From Roseovarius mucosus (lineage in GTDB: Bacteria > Pseudomonadota > Alphaproteobacteria > Rhodobacterales > Rhodobacteraceae), in contig NZ_CP020474.1 of assembly GCF_002080415.1 (NCBI RefSeq), positions 4,043,501-4,107,500 of the forward strand: DNA of 64,000 nt, read 5' to 3'. Each line of letters starts with the position of its first letter. Position 1 is the first letter of the stretch. Positions 56,780-64,000 of this stretch are shown piece after piece. The notes below the pieces were generated by a model, which made no database searches, was not told the origin of the DNA, and saw only the letters and a list, made by a program, of their open reading frames with translations. A program made the translations under genes and the position numbers.

Positions 56780-57333
56780 GGCAGGGTCCTTGGGTTGGGC
56801 GGTACGCGGTAGAGAGTTGGGCGTCCAGAGGAGGTATTGTCAAGAAAAAGGGCTATATTTTTCAACTGAATGTGGGTTTGCCTGTCTCTTTATGTCCGCC
56901 TTTGGAATCTACGCTTGGTCCGATGGTTCAGACTGGGATGATGCTTTGGATTTAGCATCTACCAATCAGCCCATGCCAAGAAAGCCCTTAAAAACAAAAT
57001 GTCAGGGCCGCACTACCGGATCTTTGGGTTCCTGTCGATTGTTGGAAATCGGGGCCGTTTGAGCATTCAGCACTCCAAGCCGATGACAAGGTGGACTGGG
57101 GTCCTTGCGCGAGACATGCCGAACCGGCCTTGGGTCAGCGATATCGTCTACGTTTGAACAGTGCACAGAACGGTGTATCTTGCGCCTTTATCCGTTGAAT
57201 TGAGCCTGCATGCCCCCTGCATGGATCAAAAGATTCATGGCAGCGTTAAGCTATCGTGCCTGGCGTCGCACGGGGGGCGGCGCCGATGTCCCGGGTCAGG
57301 CCCGGGACGTTAGACCCCCGTCGGCGGCGCGCT
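56780..57333. other. Gap between pyrE and the GTA terminase
   Basis: The 554 bases hold no supportable gene. Near the terminase end lies a perfect 8-base hairpin, GTCCCGGG/CCCGGGAC (57288-57308). The portal-protein gene that normally follows GTA terminase is absent. Confidence 0.55.
57288..57308. repeat. GTCCCGGG-type palindromic repeat
   Basis: Arms GTCCCGGG and CCCGGGAC around TCAGG are perfect. There is no T-run. The sequence resembles dispersed palindromic units common in alphaproteobacterial genomes, so it may be a REP-like copy or a termination hairpin for the terminase gene. Confidence 0.45.
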
Positions 57334-58746
57334 TTAGACCCCGCGCACCCTTGGGCGGACCCATTTCGAGGCGGGTTCCACGATGAGATCGGTGAGCGCC
57401 CAGACCAACGCATCGACGCGGTCGGGGCTGCCACGGCCCTCATAGCCGCGTGCGGTCATGGCGCACATCTGATCCTCCAACGTGCCAAGCCCGCGCGCGT
57501 GATGGACCCGGCCCTGTTCATAAAGCGCTGCCACCGGCTCTGCCCGTGCCACCTTGCCCCGGCTGGCGTGGACCTTGCGCAGGGGCACGAGGGGGTCGAC
57601 CTGCCGGATCACCTGTTCCACCAGATCGCCGCCCTGATTGACCTCGGCCACCACCCGTTCTGCCCCCCAAAGCTCGCGTGCGCGGATCACGGCGCGGGCC
57701 CAGCGGGCGGGGCTGGCGGCGCTGACGCTGGCATCGGCCAGAACATAGGCGCGCCAGTCCTGCACCGGGCCGCGCGTGATGGCCCCGACCACAATGATCC
57801 CGCATTCATCCGATGCGGCATGGCCCGAAACCGGAGGATCAACCGCCACCACCACGCGGTCAAATTCGGGCAAGGTGTCGACGCGCGCGGCCTCTAGCAT
57901 GGCTGGGCTCCAGAGCGCATCCTCGGCCTCGTCAATCAGCAGGCCGTCCAGTTCCTGCCGCCCAAGCCGCGTGCCTGCATAGCGTGCGCGCACCTCGTCA
58001 AGGAAGCTCTCGGCGAGATGGGCGCGGTTGGCCTCGGTGGGGGCGGAGCTGGTCACAGTGCTGGGGGTGGCAAGGATGTCCTTGAGCACGCCCACATTGC
58101 GCGGCGTGGTGGTGACGCAGACGCGCGGCGCTTCGCCCAACCGCAGACCGAATTGCAGCATGTCCCAAGTTTCGCGCGCGCGTTTCCACTTGGCCAGCTC
58201 ATCCACCCAGGCTCCGTCGAATTGCGGGCCGCGCAGCCCCTCGGGATCATGGGCGGAAAAGGCCTGTGCCACCGCGCCATTGGGCCAGATCAGCCGCTTG
58301 CGCGTGGCCTGCCATTCGGGGCGGCGGTCGGGGGGCGAACAGGCGAGAATGCCGCTCTCGCCAAAGATCATCACTTCGCGCACCTGATCAATCGTCTCGC
58401 CCACAAGGGCGATCCGCTTGCAGCGGCCTGTATCCATGGGGCGCGCGCCTTCGACCTCGGACCGCACCCATTCGGCCCCGGCGCGGGTCTTGCCCGCCCC
58501 GCGCCCGCCCATGATCACCCATGTCCGCCAGTCGCCCGAGGGCGGCAGTTGATGCGGCAGCGCCCAGAACTCGAAGAGATAGGGCAGGGCCATGAGCTCG
58601 CCGTCACTCAGGGCATCGAGAAAGTCGTCCCGGACAGCTTGCCCGTTTGAGACGATCCAATCGGCACCCGATCTGATGCCGGGCGTCGTCGAAATCGAGG
58701 GCGTATCCATGGACAATACCAAGGTCTTCTTTTCTGCGTCGTTCAA
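57334..58746 (-). CDS. GTA/phage terminase large subunit
   Basis: A 470-residue TerL of the Rhodobacterales gene transfer agent type (gp2). Conserved core LPYLFEFWALPHQLPPSGDWRTWVIMGGRGAGKTRAGAEWV contains Walker A; Walker B is FDGAWVDELAKW; the nuclease domain has VVAVDPPVSGHAASDECGIIVV. It cuts and pumps DNA into capsids. The start is uncertain: TTG 58746 follows GGAGG but gives a 143-base overlap with the small subunit; ATG 58710 is an alternative. The frame looks intact, yet no portal, capsid or tail genes follow. Confidence 0.85.
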   Translation of the reverse strand: MNDAEKKTLVLSMDTPSISTTPGIRSGADWIVSNGQAVRDDFLDALSDGELMALPYLFEFWALPHQLPPSGDWRTWVIMGGRGAGKTRAGAEWVRSEVEGARPMDTGRCKRIALVGETIDQVREVMIFGESGILACSPPDRRPEWQATRKRLIWPNGAVAQAFSAHDPEGLRGPQFDGAWVDELAKWKRARETWDMLQFGLRLGEAPRVCVTTTPRNVGVLKDILATPSTVTSSAPTEANRAHLAESFLDEVRARYAGTRLGRQELDGLLIDEAEDALWSPAMLEAARVDTLPEFDRVVVAVDPPVSGHAASDECGIIVVGAITRGPVQDWRAYVLADASVSAASPARWARAVIRARELWGAERVVAEVNQGGDLVEQVIRQVDPLVPLRKVHASRGKVARAEPVAALYEQGRVHHARGLGTLEDQMCAMTARGYEGRGSPDRVDALVWALTDLIVEPASKWVRPRVRGV

Positions 58747-58954
58747 GTTGTGCCTCCGCTTCCAGAGCGATTTTGAGCCATTGCCGGATCTCGGCGGTGG
58801 CCTTGGTCGCGTTTTTCAATTCATCCAGATCACCGGCTCTGATCCGTTGATAGATCTCTGCCAGATCGACGCGCATGTCGGCCAATTGCTGTTCCAGCGC
58901 GTTGATCGAGGTGGTCAGGCCGGTGGGCCCCTCGTCGGGGGTGATCAAAACCAT
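58604..58954 (-). CDS. GTA small terminase subunit-like protein (gp1)
   Basis: A 116-residue helical protein from ATG 58954 (an in-frame extension to 59101 is not protein-like). The region INALEQQLADMRVDLAEIYQRIRAG, followed by WLKIALEAEAQLERRRKEDLG, is coiled and fits GTA gp1, which recognises DNA for packaging. It precedes the large terminase, with which it overlaps. Confidence 0.7.
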   Translation of the reverse strand: MVLITPDEGPTGLTTSINALEQQLADMRVDLAEIYQRIRAGDLDELKNATKATAEIRQWLKIALEAEAQLERRRKEDLGIVHGYALDFDDARHQIGCRLDRLKRASCPGRLSRCPE

Positions 58955-59172
58955 GCGTGCTCTTGCCTCATGAGTGGTGTGTTTCGGTGGGCCCCTCTGT
59001 CTGCTCGACATGAAAAAACGGCCTCCGGGGTTTCCCCCGGGGCCGTTGCCCATTTCGTCCAGCATGTCACAACCTATACGTGAGGCCGCGCGGTGAGTCA
59101 AGTCACAGCGCGATAGCTTCGACCCGCAACTATCCGTTATATTTACGTTTTATTAACTATTCGGCATGGCAC

Positions 59173-59964
59173 TCAGGCGCGGTGTGCCCCGTCGGCCAGA
59201 CCTTTTACAAAGGCCAAAACCTCTGTGACCGCTTTGCCCTTGGCAATCTCGCCCACGATGGCCGAGCCTACGACGCAGCCATCGGCAACGCTGGCAATCG
59301 TCTGCGCAGTTTCCGGTGTGCGGATGCCAAAGCCCACGATCACCGGTAGATCGGTCTGAGCCTTGATGCGTGCCACCTCGGGGGCGACATCCGCCGCCTC
59401 TGCCGCCGCTGCCCCGGTGATGCCGGTGATCGAGACGTAATAAACAAAGCCAGAGGTGTTTTCGAGCACCTTGGGCAGGCGTTTGTCATCGGTTGTGGGG
59501 GTGGCGAGGCGGATGAAGTTCATCCCCGCCTTGCTGGCCGGAATGCAGAGTTCGTCATCCTCTTCGGGGGGCAGATCAACCACGATCAGCCCGTCGATCC
59601 CGGCGGCCTTCGCATCGGTCAGGAACTTGTCCACGCCACGATTGTAGATCGGGTTGTAATAGCCCATGAGCACGATGGGCGTGCTGTCATCGCCTTTACG
59701 AAACTCGCGCGCCATGGCCAGCGTTTTTTCGAGCGTCATGCCCGCCGCCAGCGCCCTCTGACCGGCGAGTTGGATGGTTGGCCCGTCCGCCATCGGATCA
59801 GTAAAGGGCACGCCCAATTCGATGATATCCACCCCCGCAGCAGGCAGCCCCTGCATCACCGCGAGCGAGGTGTCATAATCCGGATCGCCCGCCATGATGT
59901 AGGAAACGAACGCCTTTTTACCGGCGGCCTTCAACTCTGCGAATTTGGCGTCGATACGTGTCAT
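59173..59964 (-). CDS. trpA: Tryptophan synthase alpha subunit
   Basis: A 263-residue TIM-barrel from ATG 59964 with AAGGA upstream. The catalytic Glu and Asp lie in [20 protein letters not shown]; the phosphate site is GFGIRTPE and GCVVGSAIV. It splits indole-3-glycerol phosphate to supply indole to TrpB. trpB is not in the window. Confidence 0.95.
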   Translation of the reverse strand: MTRIDAKFAELKAAGKKAFVSYIMAGDPDYDTSLAVMQGLPAAGVDIIELGVPFTDPMADGPTIQLAGQRALAAGMTLEKTLAMAREFRKGDDSTPIVLMGYYNPIYNRGVDKFLTDAKAAGIDGLIVVDLPPEEDDELCIPASKAGMNFIRLATPTTDDKRLPKVLENTSGFVYYVSITGITGAAAAEAADVAPEVARIKAQTDLPVIVGFGIRTPETAQTIASVADGCVVGSAIVGEIAKGKAVTEVLAFVKGLADGAHRA

Positions 59965-60090
59965 GTTGGTCTGTCCTTCGAATGGGTCCGTGCGGGTTTG
60001 GCGCAAAGCGCGCGGGAAATCAATGCCCGGCTTGACCTTGGGGGGCGCAAACCCGTAGATGCGCGCAATTCACCGCATGGAGGGTCTGAG

Positions 60091-61188
60091 ATGGGCTTTA
60101 AAATGGGAATCGTGGGCCTGCCCAATGTTGGCAAATCCACGCTCTTTAATGCGCTCACCCGCACGGCTGCGGCGCAGGCGGCGAACTTTCCCTTTTGCAC
60201 GATCGAGCCGAATGTGGGCGAGGTGGCCGTGCCTGATGCGCGGCTGGACAAATTGGCGCAGATTGCCGGATCCAAGCAGATCATCCCGACGCGCATGACC
60301 TTTGTGGACATTGCCGGGCTGGTCAAAGGGGCGTCCAAAGGCGAGGGGCTGGGCAATCAGTTTTTGGCCAATATCCGCGAGACGGATGCGATTGCCCATG
60401 TGCTGCGCTGCTTTGAGGATGGCGATGTGACCCATGTGGAGGGGCGCGTTGATCCGGTGGCGGATGCCGATACGATCGAGACCGAATTGATGCTGTCTGA
60501 TCTTGAGTCGGTTGAAAAGCGGCGCGCAGGCCTGCAACGCAAGCTCAAGGGCGGCGATAAAGAGGCGGCACAGGCTGAGCGGCTCTTGGCCGCAGCGCAG
60601 GCCGCGCTGGAAGAGGGACGCCCGGCGCGCACGGTTGAGGTGGATGCCGAAGACATTAAAGCATGGAAAATGCTGCAACTTTTGACCGCCAAGCCGGTGC
60701 TCTATGTCTGCAACGTGGATGAGGGGAATGCCGCGACCGGCAATACCCATTCTGAGGCGGTGGCAAAGATGGCTGCTGAACAGGGCGCGGCCTCAGTTGT
60801 GATTTCTGCGCAGATCGAAGAGGAAATCTCCAAGCTCGAGCCGGAAGAAGCGGAGATGTTTCTAACCGAGATGGGGCTGGAAGAGGCGGGGCTGGATCGG
60901 CTGATCCGGGCGGGCTATGGTCTCTTGCATCTTGAGACGTATTTCACCGTCGGGCCCAAAGAGGCGCGCGCCTGGACCATTCCGGCAGGCACGCCAGCCC
61001 CCAAGGCGGCGGGCGTGATCCACGGCGATTTCGAGCGCGGATTCATCCGGGCCGAGACGATTGCCTATGACGATTTCGTGACACTTGGCGGCGAGCAAAA
61101 GGCCAAGGACGCGGGCAAGATGCGGTCTGAGGGCAAGAGCTATGTCGTCAAGGATGGCGACGTTTTGCACTTTCTCTTCAACACCTGA
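60091..61188 (+). CDS. ychF: Redox-regulated ATPase YchF
   Basis: A 365-residue OBG-family protein from ATG 60091 behind GGAGGG. G1 is GLPNVGKST (9-17), G3 is VDIAGLVKGASKGEGLGN, followed by a coiled-coil insert and a C-terminal TGS domain (KDAGKMRSEGKSYVVKDGDVLHFLFNT). YchF hydrolyses ATP and binds ribosomes, acting in stress response. Confidence 0.95.
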   Translation: MGFKMGIVGLPNVGKSTLFNALTRTAAAQAANFPFCTIEPNVGEVAVPDARLDKLAQIAGSKQIIPTRMTFVDIAGLVKGASKGEGLGNQFLANIRETDAIAHVLRCFEDGDVTHVEGRVDPVADADTIETELMLSDLESVEKRRAGLQRKLKGGDKEAAQAERLLAAAQAALEEGRPARTVEVDAEDIKAWKMLQLLTAKPVLYVCNVDEGNAATGNTHSEAVAKMAAEQGAASVVISAQIEEEISKLEPEEAEMFLTEMGLEEAGLDRLIRAGYGLLHLETYFTVGPKEARAWTIPAGTPAPKAAGVIHGDFERGFIRAETIAYDDFVTLGGEQKAKDAGKMRSEGKSYVVKDGDVLHFLFNT

Positions 61189-61206
61189 GCGGGGCGTTTT
61201 AACGCC

Positions 61207-62358
61207 TCAGACTGTCGCGCCGCGCCAGATCCAGCCGCCGCCCAGAACGCGGGTGCCGGTGGTTTCATAGAAAACGCAGGCCTGACCGGGCGAGACGCCT
61301 TCCTCTGGTGTCAGCAATTCAACCGTCGCCTCGGTGGCGGAAATGGGGCGCAGCACCGCCTCGCGCGGCGGGCGGGTGGAGCGGACCTTGACCGAGATAT
61401 GCCATTCCGCCTGAGAGGTGAGGGGGGCATCGCCCAGCCAGTTGATTTCGCGCAGCGGCACGGTGCGGGTCGAGAGCATGTCCTTGGGGCCGACGATCAC
61501 ACGGCGCGTGTCGACGTCAAGGCGCACGACATAGAGCGGCTCTTCAAGCCCGCCGATGCCAAGGCCGCGACGCTGACCGATGGTGTAATGGATGACGCCC
61601 TCATGCGTGCCAAGGATGCGGCCATCGGCATGGACAATCTCACCGGGTTCGGCGGCACCGGGGCGCAGTTTTTCGATCACGCTGGCGTAATTGCCGTTGG
61701 GGACAAAGCAGATGTCCTGACTGTCGGGTTTGTCCGCGACTTGCAGGCCATATTGCGCGGCCAATTCACGCGTCGCCTGTTTCGAGGGCAGATGCCCCAG
61801 CGGGAAGCGCAGGAATTCGAGCTGCTCGGGCGTGGTCGAGAACAGAAAATAGGACTGGTCGCGCGCCGAATCAGTGGCGCTGTGCAATTCCGGCCCCTGC
61901 ACGCCCATCTTGCGCTGAATATAATGGCCGGTCGCCATGCAATCCGCCTCAAGATCGCGGGCGGTTTCCAAAAGGTCCTTGAACTTGACCCGTTCATTGC
62001 AGCGGATGCAGGGCACGGGCGTGGCTCCGGCAAGATAGCTATCAGCGAATTCGTCGATCACGGCATCGCGAAAGATGTTCTCGTAATCCAGCACGTAATG
62101 CGGAAAGCCCATTTCCTCGGCAACGCGGCGGGCGTCGTGGATATCCACCCCGGCACAGCAGGCGCCCTTCTTGGCCAGAGCCGCGCCATGGTCGTAAAGT
62201 TGCAGGGTGACGCCCACCACATCATAGCCCTCGGCGGCCAGATGTGCGGCCACAACCGAGCTGTCAACGCCGCCCGACATGGCGACAACCACACGGGTTT
62301 CGGCCGGGGATTTCGGAAACCCAAGGGAGTTCAATGGTTTATTTATGTCCAATGCCAT
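61207..62358 (-). CDS. mnmA: tRNA-specific 2-thiouridylase
   Basis: A 383-residue MnmA. The PP-loop ATPase site is [17 protein letters not shown]; catalytic cysteines lie in [13 protein letters not shown] and in DSQDICFVP. It thiolates uridine 34 of Lys, Glu and Gln tRNAs. The ATG at 62358 gives normal length. Confidence 0.95.
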   Translation of the reverse strand: MALDINKPLNSLGFPKSPAETRVVVAMSGGVDSSVVAAHLAAEGYDVVGVTLQLYDHGAALAKKGACCAGVDIHDARRVAEEMGFPHYVLDYENIFRDAVIDEFADSYLAGATPVPCIRCNERVKFKDLLETARDLEADCMATGHYIQRKMGVQGPELHSATDSARDQSYFLFSTTPEQLEFLRFPLGHLPSKQATRELAAQYGLQVADKPDSQDICFVPNGNYASVIEKLRPGAAEPGEIVHADGRILGTHEGVIHYTIGQRRGLGIGGLEEPLYVVRLDVDTRRVIVGPKDMLSTRTVPLREINWLGDAPLTSQAEWHISVKVRSTRPPREAVLRPISATEATVELLTPEEGVSPGQACVFYETTGTRVLGGGWIWRGATV

Positions 62359-62481
62359 GGCGGCCTCCGCTCGGGTGTTTCAGAATATAGGAAAATCCTA
62401 AACACTCTCAAGACCCGGTTTCACACCGCATTAAGCCTGAAAGCGCCATTCTGGGTGCATCAGACCAAAGGGGTGAGCGTC

Positions 62482-62754
62482 ATGTATCTCAAGAAAGTGG
62501 AAGGGCCAAGGGCTGTTACCTTGGCGGATGGAACGGTGTTCAGCCGGGCGGATTTGCCGCCCGCCGATACGGCGCGATGGGTTGCATCGCGCAAGTTGGC
62601 GGTGGTGCGCGGGGTGGCCTATGGGCTGATCTCGCGGCGTGAGGCGCTCGAAACCTATGGGTTGAGCGAAGAGGAGTTTGACGGCTGGATTGCCGCGGTG
62701 GCCAAGCATGGGGAGGGTGCGCTCAAGGTCACGGCATTGGGGGCGTATCGATAA
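62482..62754 (+). CDS. sciP: CtrA inhibitor protein SciP
   Basis: A 90-residue DUF1153/SciP protein: MYLKKVEGPRAVTLADGTVF, then ADTARWVASRKLAVVRGV and GLSEEEFDGW. SciP binds CtrA or its target DNA and represses CtrA-activated genes in the cell cycle. It lies 101 bases upstream of ctrA in the same direction. Confidence 0.93.
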   Translation: MYLKKVEGPRAVTLADGTVFSRADLPPADTARWVASRKLAVVRGVAYGLISRREALETYGLSEEEFDGWIAAVAKHGEGALKVTALGAYR

Positions 62755-62788
62755 CTGCAGGTTGAGCATTTGAGATGTTGAAACAATG

Positions 62789-62804
62789 GTAACGGGTAGT
62801 TAAC
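62789..62804. promoter_or_regulatory. CtrA-box-like site upstream of ctrA
   Basis: GTAA-N7-TTAAC (62789-62804) is close to the full CtrA site TTAA-N7-TTAAC, one mismatch in the first half. It is 52 bases before the ctrA start and would suit autoregulation. Confidence 0.55.
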
Positions 62805-62855
62805 CATTTTTGAGCAGTGTGATCGGTATCAAAACAATGATCCATGGAGTCCCCA

Positions 62856-63572
62856 ATGCGCGTACTTTTGGTCGAGGATGATCCGACAACCTCGAAAAGC
62901 ATCGAGTTGATGCTCACCCATGCCAATCTCAATGTCTACACCACCGATCTGGGGGAAGAGGGCATAGATCTGGCAAAGCTCTATGATTACGACCTGATCT
63001 TGCTGGATCTGGGCCTGCCGGATATGAACGGGCACGAGGTGTTGCGCCAATTGCGGCTGGCGCGCATTGCCACGCCGATCCTGATCCTGTCAGGGGCGGA
63101 TGACACCGAAAGCAAGATCAAAGGGTTCGGATTTGGCGCGGATGATTATCTGACCAAGCCATTCCACCGCGATGAGTTGGTGGCGCGTATCCACGCCATC
63201 ATCCGGCGGTCCAAGGGGCATTCGCAATCGGTGATCCGCACCGGCAAGATCAATGTGAACCTTGATGCCAAGACGGTGGATGCGGGCGGCAAGCCGGTGC
63301 ATCTGACCGGCAAGGAATACCAGATGCTGGAGCTGTTGAGCCTGCGCAAAGGCACAACCCTGACCAAAGAGATGTTCCTGAACCACCTCTACGGCGGCAT
63401 GGATGAACCGGAACTCAAGATCATCGACGTGTTTATCTGCAAGCTGCGCAAGAAACTCTGCGAGGCCACCGATGGTGTCAATTACATCGAGACGGTCTGG
63501 GGGCGCGGCTATGTGCTGCGGGATCCTGAGCAAGCGACGCTGGGCGGGCGGCCTCTGGCCATTGGGGCCTGA
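62856..63572 (+). CDS. ctrA: Cell-cycle response regulator CtrA
   Basis: A 238-residue response regulator from ATG 62856 behind GGAG. The receiver domain begins [15 protein letters not shown] and has the phosphoacceptor Asp 51 in LILLDLGLP; the winged-helix output domain has [20 protein letters not shown] and FICKLRKKL. CtrA controls motility, GTA and cell-cycle genes in Rhodobacterales, driven by the CckA-ChpT phosphorelay. Confidence 0.97.
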   Translation: MRVLLVEDDPTTSKSIELMLTHANLNVYTTDLGEEGIDLAKLYDYDLILLDLGLPDMNGHEVLRQLRLARIATPILILSGADDTESKIKGFGFGADDYLTKPFHRDELVARIHAIIRRSKGHSQSVIRTGKINVNLDAKTVDAGGKPVHLTGKEYQMLELLSLRKGTTLTKEMFLNHLYGGMDEPELKIIDVFICKLRKKLCEATDGVNYIETVWGRGYVLRDPEQATLGGRPLAIGA

Positions 63573-63675
63573 GGGTAGCACAGGCTCTGGACGCTGGGCG
63601 GGTCGGGCACTATCACTCTGATCAGGGAGAGGCGGGCAGGGAATGGCCGCCGCATCCGGGATCAGCGAGGGGCCG

Positions 63676-64000
63676 ATGACCGACAAACTTGCCGTTGAGG
63701 ATCTGACCGAAAGCGAGGCGCAGGCCGAATTGGGGCGGCTTGCGGCGCTCTTGGCGGCGGCAAACCGGGCCTATCACACCGAGGATGCGCCCGAAATCAC
63801 CGATGCGGCCTATGACGCGCTCAAGGCGCGCAATGCGGCGATCGAGGCGCGCTTTCCTGAGCTCAAGCGCGACGACAGCGCATCGGATCAGGTAGGCGCC
63901 GCGCCGCTGGATGGCTTTGCCAAGGTGGCCCATAGCATCCGCATGCTGAGCCTGGGCAATGCGTTCGAGCCAGAGGATGTGGCCGAGTTCGACAGCCGTA
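63676..64000 (+). CDS. ligA: NAD-dependent DNA ligase, 5' part only
   Basis: The first 108 codons are in the window. The N-terminal Ia domain and start of the adenylation domain are seen: ANRAYHTEDAPEITDAAYDALK and HSIRMLSLGNAFEPEDVAEF. LigA seals nicks in DNA using NAD+. I chose ATG 63676, behind GAGGGG; ATG 63643 in the same frame is an alternative. It continues past the window end. Confidence 0.93.
   Translation, partial: MTDKLAVEDLTESEAQAELGRLAALLAAANRAYHTEDAPEITDAAYDALKARNAAIEARFPELKRDDSASDQVGAAPLDGFAKVAHSIRMLSLGNAFEPEDVAEFDSR

Noticed and set aside
1..64000. CRISPR arrays or cas genes
   Set aside because: No regularly spaced short repeats with unique spacers were found; the only tandem repeats are the RTX-coding repeats.

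Overview
The window looks like a chromosomal segment of a Rhodobacteraceae (Roseobacter-group) alphaproteobacterium. The evidence is the adjacent sciP and ctrA genes, an NAD-linked molybdenum formate dehydrogenase operon, a pcm-tolC-(PopZ-like) block, gene transfer agent (GTA) terminase genes, and a Hint-domain protein of the kind common in roseobacters. The right half (about 36.6-64 kb) is GC-rich, ordinary core genome. The left half (1 to about 36.4 kb) is accessory.

Region 1 (1-4.4 kb, minus strand) is a site-specific recombination module. It carries a HTH/excisionase-like gene, two tyrosine recombinases and a large serine recombinase that runs off the window, the last two joined by a start/stop overlap. 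A helical protein of unknown function and a gene-poor stretch with a broken tRNA-Thr-like 5' half follow. Region 2 (6.3-24.8 kb) is a defence island. It holds a type I restriction-modification operon (hsdR-hsdM-hsdS), a 1,567-residue DUF4011/helicase/Vsr-like nuclease/DUF3320 protein on the same strand, and a CBASS locus (DncV-like CD-NTase, Cap2-like E2-E1 fusion, divergently placed Cap15-like membrane effector, no Cap3). It ends with an unrecognised set: a 277-residue helical protein, an AAA ATPase with a C-terminal helix-hairpin-helix, and a protein ending in a degenerate diadenylate-cyclase (DisA_N/DAC)-like domain. That last set is the best candidate here for an undescribed system. An IS1111-group (IS110 family) insertion sequence, with 15-bp subterminal inverted repeats and a 3' noncoding stretch fit for a bridge RNA, lies upstream of it.

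Region 3 (27.3-36.4 kb) has two RTX calcium-binding secreted proteins with nearly the same C-terminal repeat and secretion region, one of them with a VWD domain. They flank a minus-strand pair: an ATP-grasp ligase and a large protein with a papain-like Cys-His-Asn pattern.

Region 4 (36.6-64 kb) is mostly housekeeping. It has a LysR regulator with fdsGBA-fdhD-fdsD (NAD-dependent formate oxidation and cofactor sulfuration), tRNA-Cys, pcm, tolC, a PopZ-like protein, cobQ, efp, a sodium/solute symporter, an SDR, a Hint protein, tRNA-Arg(TCT), truA, dnaB and pyrE. Then come a lone pair of GTA terminase genes without the portal or structural genes, trpA, ychF, mnmA, the cell-cycle pair sciP/ctrA, and the start of ligA. 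All functional calls rest on motif reading and family knowledge; no database search was run.
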